This document shows positions 24,510 to 32,659 of a DNA stretch of 64,000 nucleotides, in pieces. Numbering within the stretch: the first letter of the stretch is position 1; the number at the start of each line of letters is the position of its first letter. The notes under the pieces were generated by a model, which was given only the letters and a program-made list of their open reading frames with translations, was not told the DNA's origin and did no database searches. Source of the stretch: Methanoregula sp. UBA64 (lineage in GTDB: Archaea > Halobacteriota > Methanomicrobia > Methanomicrobiales > Methanospirillaceae); NCBI RefSeq assembly GCF_002502735.1, contig NZ_DAQC01000001.1:303229-367228 (forward strand). Reading direction: 5' to 3'. The position numbers and the translations under genes were made by a program.

Positions 24510-25633
24510 GACCAGTACTCCTTGCGCCTTCCCCGGAGAATGAGATACATGAAGAACGGCACTCCTATTATCGACATAATGATGCCGGTCGGTATCACAA
24601 TAGAACCAAACATATTCATGGAGATAGCGTTTGCAACGAGGAGCAGGGCAGCCCCGATGCCTCCCGATGCCAGGATAAGATAGCGGTGATCGCTTCCGAG
24701 TATCATGCGGCCGATATGAGGTGCGACAAGGCCGATGAACCCTATAACCCCAATGAATGCAACAATGGCGGCGATAAGGAGGCTGGATACCACCATGACA
24801 AAGATCCGAAGCGTGTTTGCATCTACACCCATACTCTTGGCGCTGTCATCACCTACTGTCATGAGATTGAGATCCCATGCCCGGCTGTACAGCAGGGGAA
24901 TACAGATGGCTGCCATAATGAGAAGGAATGAGATGCTGAGCCAGTTGAGATCGGCCAGGCTACCCATACCCCACATAGTCATCACATCCCGCTGTTCATC
25001 GGTGGCGATATAGGAGAGCAGTGAGTTTGCAGCCGAGAAGAGATAGGTAATGGCAACCCCGGCAAGGATTAGAGTCTCTGATGAAGCCCCTCGTAACGAT
25101 GAAAGGGCAAGGATTGCTCCGGAGCAGAGGAGAGCGCACAGGAACGCATTGCCCACGAGAAAATACGGGCCTCCAAGGATGGTGATGCCCAGCACGGCAC
25201 CGATCGAGACGCCGAACTGGGCGCCGGCCGAGATCCCGAGGGTGAACGGGCTGGCAAGCGGGTTTTTCAGGACTGCCTGCATAACACAACCACAGACACC
25301 AAGTCCGAATCCGGCAATGATTGCACCGAGGATCAACGGCATTCGGATCTGCCAGATTACGTGGGTCATCTCTTCGCTGACCGAGAAGATACCGGGCACC
25401 AGTTTATCCGCCAGCGTACAATAAACATCGGTCACGGTTATAGGGACCTGCCCCAGGGTAATGATGACGGCGGATGCAAGGATCAGGAAGACTGTAAGCG
25501 CAATAAGGAAGAGCGCTTTTTTCCAGACTGCCCGGGCATGCTCCTGTTCGGCTTTGCTGATCTTTCCTGTCCGCGTCCGCTTGACCGTCCCTGCAAGCGA
25601 GCCGGGGACCGTTCCCCTCTTCATTGGTTTCAC
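24506..25633 (-). CDS. ABC transporter permease, FecCD/BtuC type
   Basis: 375 residues with about ten membrane helices after a basic, cytoplasmic N-terminus of ~35 residues. Family landmarks include RMPLILGAIIAGFGLGVCGCV, NPLASPFTLGISAGAQFGVS, and GVIGFIGLVAPHIGRMILGSDHR near the C-terminus. This permease class carries iron-siderophore, haem, cobalamin and related chelates. Its start overlaps the slipin stop by 4 bases and its stop overlaps the ATPase start by 4 bases, so slipin, permease and ATPase are tightly coupled. Confidence 0.94.
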   Translation of the reverse strand: MKPMKRGTVPGSLAGTVKRTRTGKISKAEQEHARAVWKKALFLIALTVFLILASAVIITLGQVPITVTDVYCTLADKLVPGIFSVSEEMTHVIWQIRMPLILGAIIAGFGLGVCGCVMQAVLKNPLASPFTLGISAGAQFGVSIGAVLGITILGGPYFLVGNAFLCALLCSGAILALSSLRGASSETLILAGVAITYLFSAANSLLSYIATDEQRDVMTMWGMGSLADLNWLSISFLLIMAAICIPLLYSRAWDLNLMTVGDDSAKSMGVDANTLRIFVMVVSSLLIAAIVAFIGVIGFIGLVAPHIGRMILGSDHRYLILASGGIGAALLLVANAISMNMFGSIVIPTGIIMSIIGVPFFMYLILRGRRKEYWS

Positions 25634-26397
25634 CGGTTCATACCCTTGATACAGCCAAGCGTGGTTCCAAAGTTCTCCGTACTGTTCGTGACGACAATGA
25701 GGTTACGCTCTTTTGCGATCTCGGAGAGATTCTGGAATTCGCGGAGTTTGAGGGCGATCGGCGTCTTCTCGTAAAGCCGGGCCGCTTCGCACATCCGTTC
25801 TGACGCCTGTTGCTCCCCGTCGGCAAGGATAATACGTGCCCGTTTCTCCCGTTCTGCCTCGGCCTGGCGGGCGATGGCACGGAGCATGTTCTCCGGGAGA
25901 GAGATGTCCCGGATCGTAACGATATCGACCTGGATGCCCCAGGATTTGGTTACCTCTTCGAGACTTGTCTGGATCTTCTGGTTGAGCGATTCCCGGGCGG
26001 ACAGGATTGTGTCGAGTTCGTTCTGGCCAAGGACATCCCGGAGGGTGGTCTGTGCGATCAGTGCTGTTGCAGCCTCGTAATCCTCGACTTCCACGATGGC
26101 CCTGCCTGCATCTGTTACATGGTAATAGATGATGGCATCGACATCAACGCTGATGTTGTCCTGTGTTATGATAGTCTGTTTTGGGACATCGAGCTGACGG
26201 ACCCGTAGATCCACTCTTGTGATCCTGTCAACAAACGGGACGATCGAGATGATGCCGGGCCCTTTTAGGCCAATCAGCCGTCCGAACCGGAAGACGACTC
26301 CACGTTCGTACTGGCGAAGTATTTTGATGGATAGTATACCTGTTACTGTTAAAAGCACCAGGACAATAAGCGAGATAATAATCTCTATAAGTGCCAT
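25630..26397 (-). CDS. Slipin (SPFH/band 7 stomatin-like membrane protein)
   Basis: 255 residues. One N-terminal membrane helix (IIISLIVLVLLTVTGILS) is followed by the SPFH domain with ERGVVFRFGRLIGLKGPGI, VDLRVRQLDVPKQTIITQDN and a helical C-terminal segment (ARQAEAEREKRARIILADGE). Slipins form ring-like scaffolds that organise membrane proteins. Here it is the first gene of the metal-chelate transporter operon and overlaps the permease by 4 bases, an unusual partner that may act as a scaffold for the transporter. No NfeD partner gene is adjacent. Confidence 0.92.
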   Translation of the reverse strand: MALIEIIISLIVLVLLTVTGILSIKILRQYERGVVFRFGRLIGLKGPGIISIVPFVDRITRVDLRVRQLDVPKQTIITQDNISVDVDAIIYYHVTDAGRAIVEVEDYEAATALIAQTTLRDVLGQNELDTILSARESLNQKIQTSLEEVTKSWGIQVDIVTIRDISLPENMLRAIARQAEAEREKRARIILADGEQQASERMCEAARLYEKTPIALKLREFQNLSEIAKERNLIVVTNSTENFGTTLGCIKGMNR

Positions 26398-26661
26398 TAC
26401 AAGAATCTCCTCTTATTCGTGTACTTCATTGTTTGTAAAATGGATATTTTAAACAAATACATTAAGTTAATTATTACCCCCGGTAACTGTAAAATCTTCC
26501 GTTTTGGTGGCAGTCCCTGGTTGGTTCCCCTGTTATCCGGGACCTGCATAACACCGTTCTGCCCCGGAAACATTCAGAAAAAGAGACCTGAACTTTCTAT
26601 TCAGCCAGGTACAAAACGCGGGCTGTAAATACCGTACCTGTTCCAGTACCTTTTGAAGTAG

Positions 26662-27354
26662 TCAACTGCTTTTTTTGATTACGATCCAGAACCCGGAATC
26701 GTCATTGATGATATGGTAATCCATAATCCCTGCCCGGTGTATTGAATCCTCGATCTCGCCGGGCCGATACTTTCGGAACCTGATCCGTGCCGGATGTGCC
26801 GCATCATCGACAATGCCCCGTTCCTTGCGGCTTGCAAGCACTTCATCGCGGATCCTGCTGCTCCCGTATCCTCCTCCAATATAGGCCATGCCATCCGGTT
26901 TGAGGACACGATTAATTTCTGAAAACGCCACAACCAGATCCTCCCAGAAGTGGTAAGATCCCCGGCTTACGATGAGGTTAAATGTTGCATCTTCTGTCGG
27001 GATCGCGTGAACATCTCCGGTCATGGGTACAACCTTTTCCTCCATGTTCCTCATCTGGACGTTCTTCTTTGCCAGTTCAAACATCTCCGGTGAACTGTCA
27101 AGAGCAGTTACCCGGAGATCCGAGAGCGTGGCAAGGGCAAGGGCGAGCGACGCCGGCCCGGAGCCGATGTCGAGACAGGTGCCTTCGGTAATACCGGTCC
27201 GCTCAAGGATCTGATGGGCTATCACCGGGTAGACCCGGGCGAAATCCGTGTTGGCAAACGTGTCGTACTGTCGGGCTTCGGCAGCCGATTTCCAGAAGGG
27301 TTTGGGGAACATGGGCATAGGGAATCGATACCACGTCTGGGATTCAATTGTCAC
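26662..27354 (-). CDS. Class I SAM-dependent methyltransferase (MT-E)
   Basis: 230 residues, UbiE-like. Motif I CLDIGSGPASLALALATLS, acidic loop TALDSSPEMFELAKKN, motif II FNLIVSRGSYHFWEDLVVA and post-motif RVLKPDGMAYIGGG. It is shorter than and not closely related to MT-A to MT-D. It lies upstream of the slipin-transporter operon on the same strand, separated by a 264-base A/T-rich gap that probably holds the transporter promoter. Substrate unknown. Confidence 0.83.
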   Translation of the reverse strand: MTIESQTWYRFPMPMFPKPFWKSAAEARQYDTFANTDFARVYPVIAHQILERTGITEGTCLDIGSGPASLALALATLSDLRVTALDSSPEMFELAKKNVQMRNMEEKVVPMTGDVHAIPTEDATFNLIVSRGSYHFWEDLVVAFSEINRVLKPDGMAYIGGGYGSSRIRDEVLASRKERGIVDDAAHPARIRFRKYRPGEIEDSIHRAGIMDYHIINDDSGFWIVIKKSS

Positions 27355-27437
27355 CTATTAAGAATGGCTGCGGTGTTTTTTGTATACTGAAAGTGATGAG
27401 AGGGGAGTGTGGATCATCACCTCACACCGCTGTCGCT

Positions 27438-28508
27438 TCATGAAGTTGAGCCTTCAACAACCACATCCTTCTCCCATACTGCCGTCCCGGTGGGGATGTA
27501 AATAAATTTAACATGGACTACATCCCCCGATCGTAGTACTTCCCAGTTATTCCCGAGAACTCCCTGAGTCTGATCTACGCTGTATGTTCGGGGATCCCAG
27601 CCCACAGGCAGCGATTCCTCATAGGGAATCCAGACATTTGGTTCAAGATCGGTTCCGTTATAGGGGAACAGCCATCCAATACCGGTGCAACCGTCAAGTT
27701 TATCTGGTGTTCCCAGACCATGCTCCATCGATAATGGCACACAATAGACCGTAGTAGTTTTCCCCGTCTTCTTGTCCTTCTTCGATGAAGAAATATTACT
27801 AACATATTGGCTGGGATCTGCATAGGTATAATGGAATCTTTGTGTTACACCATATCCGGTAGAGTACTGCATCAAAGTCCCATCAGACTGGATACTACTC
27901 CCATCAGCCTGGCCGGAATTTTGTCCGCCGAACGGCCGGGCCAGGAACATTGTCCCTGCCTGGAGCTTATAATTGCCCCACCAGGAATCATTACGTACCA
28001 GTCCATTTGCAAGCTGAATTTCACTGCCCCCGCCATCGATAGTCCAGAAGACATTTCCCCTGAATGGCGTTGCGTTTTGTCCGACTCCCACCCCGTATCC
28101 GTATGGGACGGTCAGTCGCCACAGATCATAACCTCCGCCTCCATGGGTGTCGTAGATAATGTTCGTGTTGACGACACCCGGCGTTGTTATTGCCCCTCCC
28201 TTGATTACCGAACCATTGGGGAAAGTTTTGGTCCACGATGTAATGATCTTTAAATTTTTGGTATCAACAGGAGCACTCACGGAAGTCACTTCCCCCTTGA
28301 AAAAACTTGTTGACCAAACTCCGTTGTTTGCAATATGTAAATCCATGGCAAGCGAAGGAACTTTTTGAGCGCTCCCTTTCATAAGTCCTCCGGCAAAACC
28401 GCTTACCACAGCTGCGATGATGACCACGACAATTAACATCAACATCACACCAACTACCGGTGAAACGGCGTATTCTTTTCTCTCTCTTTTTTTTCTTGTC
28501 GATTGCAT
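27438..28508 (-). CDS. Archaeal type IV pilin, large DLKIIT class
   Basis: 356 residues, the longest pilin in the window. Leader RKEY then AVSPVVGVMLMLIVVVIIAAV (polymerisation helix). NLKIITSWTKTF follows, and the ectodomain is enriched in Gly, Trp and Tyr. The C-terminus has VHVKFIYIPTGTAVWEKDVV, matching the DLQIVT-class pilins. Last gene of a five-gene pilin operon (31184 down to 27438). Length variation within the class is in the central region, which is likely surface exposed. Confidence 0.9.
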   Translation of the reverse strand: MQSTRKKRERKEYAVSPVVGVMLMLIVVVIIAAVVSGFAGGLMKGSAQKVPSLAMDLHIANNGVWSTSFFKGEVTSVSAPVDTKNLKIITSWTKTFPNGSVIKGGAITTPGVVNTNIIYDTHGGGGYDLWRLTVPYGYGVGVGQNATPFRGNVFWTIDGGGSEIQLANGLVRNDSWWGNYKLQAGTMFLARPFGGQNSGQADGSSIQSDGTLMQYSTGYGVTQRFHYTYADPSQYVSNISSSKKDKKTGKTTTVYCVPLSMEHGLGTPDKLDGCTGIGWLFPYNGTDLEPNVWIPYEESLPVGWDPRTYSVDQTQGVLGNNWEVLRSGDVVHVKFIYIPTGTAVWEKDVVVEGSTS

Positions 28509-28686
28509 CTTTATGTACCTCCATGATATTCCAAGTGTGGGGGAGCCCGGGTAATCCCAAGAGTATGTGAATAACAGGACGTTATCTCAGCCATGAACCA
28601 AAGACGATGCCGAGTTACCGTTCAGGACACTTCACCCCGGGAAGAGACGTCCCCTTTGGAAAAAAGTATAGTCTTTCCCTCCTCTG

Positions 28687-29199
28687 TTATGGTCCTATCT
28701 TCACATCGCTTTTTGACAGCATTTTGCCATCGGTGGAATCAATTTCAAGGGTAAACGATTTCCCGATATCCGTCGTACTAAACGATGTACCATTGTAATA
28801 CATGATCTCGCCGGGTCTCCAGACCGGCAACGTTACGATACCGGTGGGTAGCATCCAGCACTTTCCTGCAGTATTGCAGGTCAGGGATTTGTTGACACTG
28901 GTTCTCGACATGGTTCCTTGATATCCACCGTTCTCCTCGTCTTTGGCGCGGATAACTACGAAAATGTTTTGGGTTGACAGTTCATCGCCACCGGCATGAT
29001 ACATTGTCAGAAGGCCTGCCGACTGGCTGAAGGTTCCCGTGATCGTTGCCTGGGGCACTTTGCTGTTGGAGTTGACAAGTCCCCCGGCAAAACCGCTGAC
29101 AATAGCAGCGATGATGATCACAACGACAAGCATGAGCATAACACCAACAACCGGTGAAACTGCCCGATCATTTCCATTGATTTTTGCTGAATACATCAT
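28687..29199 (-). CDS. Archaeal type IV pilin, HAGGD class
   Basis: 170 residues. Signal and helix NDRAVSPVVGVMLMLVVVII. The body has ATITGTFSQSAGLLTMYHAGGD and ends in a FTLEIDSTDGKMLSKSDVKI strand, as in the pilin at 30077-30613. Its start overlaps the stop of the upstream pilin gene (29196-30017) by 4 bases. Confidence 0.9.
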   Translation of the reverse strand: MMYSAKINGNDRAVSPVVGVMLMLVVVIIIAAIVSGFAGGLVNSNSKVPQATITGTFSQSAGLLTMYHAGGDELSTQNIFVVIRAKDEENGGYQGTMSRTSVNKSLTCNTAGKCWMLPTGIVTLPVWRPGEIMYYNGTSFSTTDIGKSFTLEIDSTDGKMLSKSDVKIGP

Positions 29200-30017
29200 A
29201 TTACCGACCCCTCCACAGGAATATCCTCCTGCCAGATTGTTTTACCTGAGGGAATGTGGATCACTTTAACGTTGACAATATCCCCCGGCCGCAGAAGATT
29301 CCATTTCTTCCCGAGGACGGCCTGCATCTCATCTGTACTATCTGTGGTGAAAACGGCATCGCTCGACGTACCGTACGTGTATAGCCATTGCTGTCCTACA
29401 CCATATCCCTCAGTAAAGGCTGTGCCGTCATATTTTGCACCGAATGGTTGGGCAAACATGACCGTGCCTGCCTGGAGGTAGTAGTTACCAAACCAGGAGT
29501 AATTGGTTATCCCGGGCTTTGTCCCGATATCAGACTGATTGGTTGCACCGGTTCCCTCATAGGGCAAACCGTTTGATGTTTCCGTTCCGTTATATCCAAC
29601 GCCCGGACCATCTCCCTGAGGACAGACCATTTGCCAGGAGGGAATTGACAGGAGAGAAGTCTGCCCGGATTCCGTGATATAGGTGACATTGAAATTGGTG
29701 ACTCCGGGCGTTACGACGCTGCCGTCTCTGATAGTTTCCCCGCTCATATTCCCTGTGTTACTCCACGAGGTTACAATTTTCAGGTCACTCGTTTTTATGG
29801 GTGCGCTAACGGATGTAACTTCGGCCTTAAAGTAACTTGTAGGATAATACCCGTTATTTGCAATCTTGACATCCATGACCAACTGGGGTGCAGATTGTGT
29901 TCCCTTCATGAGTCCTCCGGCAAACCCGCTGACAACTGCTGCGATAATGATCACTACAATCAGCATCAGCATCACGCCGACCACCGGTGAAACTGCCGAC
30001 TCACGTGAATAGTTCAT
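29196..30017 (-). CDS. Archaeal type IV pilin, DLKIVT class
   Basis: 273 residues. SAVSPVVGVMLMLIVVIIIAA signal and helix with a short leader (MNYSRE). SVSAPIKTSDLKIVTSWSNT and the C-terminal VKVIHIPSGKTIWQEDIPV place it with the 27438 and 30615 proteins. The central region (about 90-210) is rich in Gly, Thr, Asn and Tyr, and differs most from its paralogues. Overlaps the following HAGGD-class gene by 4 bases. Confidence 0.9.
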   Translation of the reverse strand: MNYSRESAVSPVVGVMLMLIVVIIIAAVVSGFAGGLMKGTQSAPQLVMDVKIANNGYYPTSYFKAEVTSVSAPIKTSDLKIVTSWSNTGNMSGETIRDGSVVTPGVTNFNVTYITESGQTSLLSIPSWQMVCPQGDGPGVGYNGTETSNGLPYEGTGATNQSDIGTKPGITNYSWFGNYYLQAGTVMFAQPFGAKYDGTAFTEGYGVGQQWLYTYGTSSDAVFTTDSTDEMQAVLGKKWNLLRPGDIVNVKVIHIPSGKTIWQEDIPVEGSVI

Positions 30018-30076
30018 AGATCCCCACTCCCTTTTTTTAACACTACCATTGTTTCATTCATGATTCTCACAAGCCC

Positions 30077-30613
30077 TTATGCTGTGATCGTCACTTCTGT
30101 CTTTGAGATGAGGTTGCCCCCAGTGTCACTTACCTCAAGGAAGAAGGTCTTGCCGATATTGTTGGCGTTGTTCAGGCAAAGTGTTGAATCCCCATAGGTA
30201 TTGACTACCGGCTGGAGCATGCTGCAGGTGGTGTTTGCACCAGATATCCACAGCGTATCTCCTGGGAGAAAGGCAGTCTCGTTGCTGGCGAAGTTCTCCG
30301 TCCGCGTGTTGAGCATTATGGATTTATTCAGAACCTCTGCCGTCTTCTGTTCAAGACCCGTACCAAATGTGGGGCCATCCCGGATTACGAATCTGGTATT
30401 CTGGAGAGCAAGGGGATCTCCTCCTGCGTGCGTGATCTCAAATCCGTTCCCCATACTGAACTTCCCGGTGAGGGTAGCCTGAGATGTTTTCTTTGCACCT
30501 CCGACAAGCCCGCCGGCAAATGCGCTGACAATTGCAGCGATGATGATTACGACAACCAGCATCAGCATTACACCGACAACTGGTGATACTGCATGTTCGG
30601 ATCTTTTAATCAT
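30077..30613 (-). CDS. Archaeal type IV pilin, HAGGD class
   Basis: 178 residues. EHAVSPVVGVMLMLVVVIIIA signal and helix after leader MIKRS. TLTGKFSMGNGFEITHAGGD and the terminal FFLEVSDTGGNLISKTEVTI mark it as the closest relative of the 28687 protein. Its ATG is one base from the stop of the upstream pilin (30615-31184). Two cysteines (in NTTCSML and STLCLNN) could form a disulphide in the extracellular part. Confidence 0.9.
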   Translation of the reverse strand: MIKRSEHAVSPVVGVMLMLVVVIIIAAIVSAFAGGLVGGAKKTSQATLTGKFSMGNGFEITHAGGDPLALQNTRFVIRDGPTFGTGLEQKTAEVLNKSIMLNTRTENFASNETAFLPGDTLWISGANTTCSMLQPVVNTYGDSTLCLNNANNIGKTFFLEVSDTGGNLISKTEVTITA

Positions 30614-30614
30614 T

Positions 30615-31184
30615 TTAGTTGCTCCCTGTGACGACTACATTCTGCTGCCAGACCGTTTTTCCGGTGGGTGTATAGATCATCCGTAATGTCACGGTATCGC
30701 CGACATTCAGGTTGTGGCAATTGGATCCAAACAGAGTGGCAATATCACTGTCAGATACTACAAGTCCTGTTCCCTGAGTCAGGGTATAATTTCCAAAAGT
30801 CTGGTTTGCATTGGGAGAGTTCAGGCTGGGGGTTCCAGACACCCCGGGACCGTATCCATAGGGAATCTTAGTGGTTGAGCTCCCGCCCCCGTATGATGAT
30901 TTCCCATTTACCCAGTTTGTTGTCAGCTGCAGATTCTTCGTGGGAATTGGTTCGCTGACACTCAAAACGGTGGCTGAAAAATTCATCCCCGCCGAACTGT
31001 TCACAAGATTTACTTCCATCGTGACAGTGGGTGTCTTCTGGTTATTCCCTCCAACAAGACCCCCGGCAAAAGCGCTTACTACTGCTGCAATGATGATAGT
31101 TACTATCAGCATCAGCATCACGCCAACTACTGGCGAAACCCCACTTTCGCCATTTTTTCTCGATACTCTCTTCAGATAATGCAT
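30615..31184 (-). CDS. Archaeal type IV pilin, DLQLTT-type, first gene of pilin operon
   Basis: 189 residues. Leader SRKNGESG then VSPVVGVMLMLIVTIIIAAV. TKNLQLTTNWVNG and VTLRMIYTPTGKTVWQQNVV place it in the DLKIVT class, although it is much shorter than its relatives because the central region is reduced. As the promoter-proximal gene it may encode the most abundant subunit, though that is inference. Confidence 0.9.
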   Translation of the reverse strand: MHYLKRVSRKNGESGVSPVVGVMLMLIVTIIIAAVVSAFAGGLVGGNNQKTPTVTMEVNLVNSSAGMNFSATVLSVSEPIPTKNLQLTTNWVNGKSSYGGGSSTTKIPYGYGPGVSGTPSLNSPNANQTFGNYTLTQGTGLVVSDSDIATLFGSNCHNLNVGDTVTLRMIYTPTGKTVWQQNVVVTGSN

Positions 31185-31509
31185 GTCAGTTCCTCTGGTT
31201 ACAACTAACCGGATTTATGCAGTGGTGGATCAATTTCACGGGATCAAACCACCATGCCATCTTACACATAGTAAAAAACGATATTTAACTATGATCATTT
31301 TATAATGTCAAGAAATCAATTTTTTTTTATTAACTCTCTATGTGGGAATAGGGCAACGTAAACAACGAACCCGAATCATTCTGGAAGTATGCAGTTCCCG
31401 TTGTATGTCGTGCGAAAAACGAACTGTTTAAAAAAATCCCGTGAAATCAAATCCCAAATTCAACAAAGACCGTCAGAAAAAGTGATATGGATTACAAGAT
31501 GCCAGCACT
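31185..31509. promoter_or_regulatory. Promoter region of the pilin operon, no gene seen
   Basis: The 325-base gap is A/T-rich at 31255-31340, where TATA-like sequences such as TTATAATG occur, and probably carries the pilin promoter. A short TGGTGG/CCACCA inverted repeat flanks 31222-31252. The remainder up to 31509 contains no convincing coding sequence. Confidence 0.45.
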
Positions 31510-31971
31510 TTACGCTGCGTGCGGTTCGCAGGCCGGGCCGGCGGCCACCGCTTTTGCCGGTGCTTCCGGCTGAGTGTAGTGTTTTGCGCCCTTCTTTTTT
31601 GTAAGCCATATAAGTTCGCCGTTGCTGAATCCGAATGCGCTCATGGAGAGTACACGTATATGCCCGGGAATGGATGCTGCATTTGCGTCTTTGGGGACAA
31701 GCAGGTACTGGGCTTTAAGCGCGTTCCTTCCGGTATACTTTGCCGATACCGCTGCAAGTGCGGTTACCGAAGGTTCTTCGTCATATGATACACCCAGGGC
31801 AACCGTCTCCTTCTTTCCCCGGACATTCCGGGTTAGCAGAAAAACGGTGTCGCGTGTTGCCGGTGACGGTGCCTTCTGGCATTCCCAGCCATCAAAATGA
31901 CTGAAATGCATGCGTATTTCCCTGTCTGCAAAGGTCTGCATGATGTCCTGTGCTGATCCCATGGTTATCAT
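31510..31971 (-). CDS. Hypothetical protein
   Basis: 153 residues; a Met at residue 4 (MGSAQDIMQTF) is an equally good start. The segment DTVFLLTRNVRGKKETVALGV and later ALKAQYLLVPKDANAASIPGHIRVLSMSAFGF suggest a compact alpha/beta cytoplasmic protein. The C-terminus is Ala/Pro-rich and probably disordered. No signal peptide or known catalytic motif. Codon use and length fit a real gene. Function not recognised. Confidence 0.65.
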   Translation of the reverse strand: MITMGSAQDIMQTFADREIRMHFSHFDGWECQKAPSPATRDTVFLLTRNVRGKKETVALGVSYDEEPSVTALAAVSAKYTGRNALKAQYLLVPKDANAASIPGHIRVLSMSAFGFSNGELIWLTKKKGAKHYTQPEAPAKAVAAGPACEPHAA

Positions 31972-32308
31972 TCCGGAATAGTACCTGCATCTTTATAAGT
32001 TTTGGTAATTTTTGTTGATATACTAAATAAATAAACAATTTTTAATTAACACTTCAGTGATTTTTTTGTCGTGATGGAAATAACGGCCGATTCTTACTGT
32101 ATTATATGTCTGGTAATTAATGCACAGACCCGGTTGGAAAATCTCAAACTATCTGTTCTGTACTGACTTTCGCCATCCTGGTCATACGGTATTGGTAATG
32201 TCCCCCCCGGGGAGGTCTCCAAAAATATATTTCGTCATAGCCGCTCACACAGGTTTAAGAACATGATTCACAAACATGTATAGAAAAACGTACATGGAGT
32301 GAAAAATA
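31972..32308. promoter_or_regulatory. A/T-rich divergent promoter region, no gene seen
   Basis: The 337-base gap between the divergent genes at 31510 and 32309 is A/T-rich near 32010-32060 (AATAAATAAACAATTTTTAATTAA). It contains no credible open frame. It probably holds the promoters of both genes. Confidence 0.45.
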
Positions 32309-32554
32309 ATGGACTTTGGAAATCTGGGAGGACTCGGCGCTTCGGCTGCCGGTTTCATTTCAACGCCTGAAGGTCAGACCGCAGTCAAGAACTTCCTTGC
32401 AACGCCCGATGGTATGGCGCTCCTCAAGAACTTTGCATCAAGCTCGCAGGGCCAGCAGGTCATCATGAGCCTCCTTCCCTCGATCGTTGACGGCATGAAC
32501 CTGCCCGAGCCGGTCAAGGCAATGATCAAGAGCGCCGCACCCGCTACGCAGTAA
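32309..32554 (+). CDS. Small hypothetical protein (81 residues)
   Basis: MDFGNLGGLGASAAGFISTP followed by two related helical segments, TPEGQTAVKNFLATPDG and TPDGMALLKNFASSSQGQQV, which look like an internal duplication of the pattern 'TPxGxxxxKNF'. Probably an all-helical cytoplasmic protein. The ribosome site GGAGTG lies nine bases before the ATG and a T-rich terminator follows, so it appears to be monocistronic. Function not recognised. Confidence 0.7.
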   Translation: MDFGNLGGLGASAAGFISTPEGQTAVKNFLATPDGMALLKNFASSSQGQQVIMSLLPSIVDGMNLPEPVKAMIKSAAPATQ

Positions 32555-32573
32555 GCCGGATCCGGCACCAGAC

Positions 32574-32590
32574 TTTTTTTTTAATTTTTT
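32574..32590 (+). terminator. Oligo-T archaeal terminator
   Basis: Two T-runs (nine T at 32574-32582, six T at 32585-32590) directly after the small gene. Oligo-T tracts without a hairpin are the usual archaeal intrinsic terminator. It separates the small gene from the vWA operon. Confidence 0.65.
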
Positions 32591-32659
32591 ACTCCCGGCA
32601 CCCGACCGGTTACCTTATATTGTTACGGGATAGAATCTGTATCCAGAGCAAAAGGGGGC

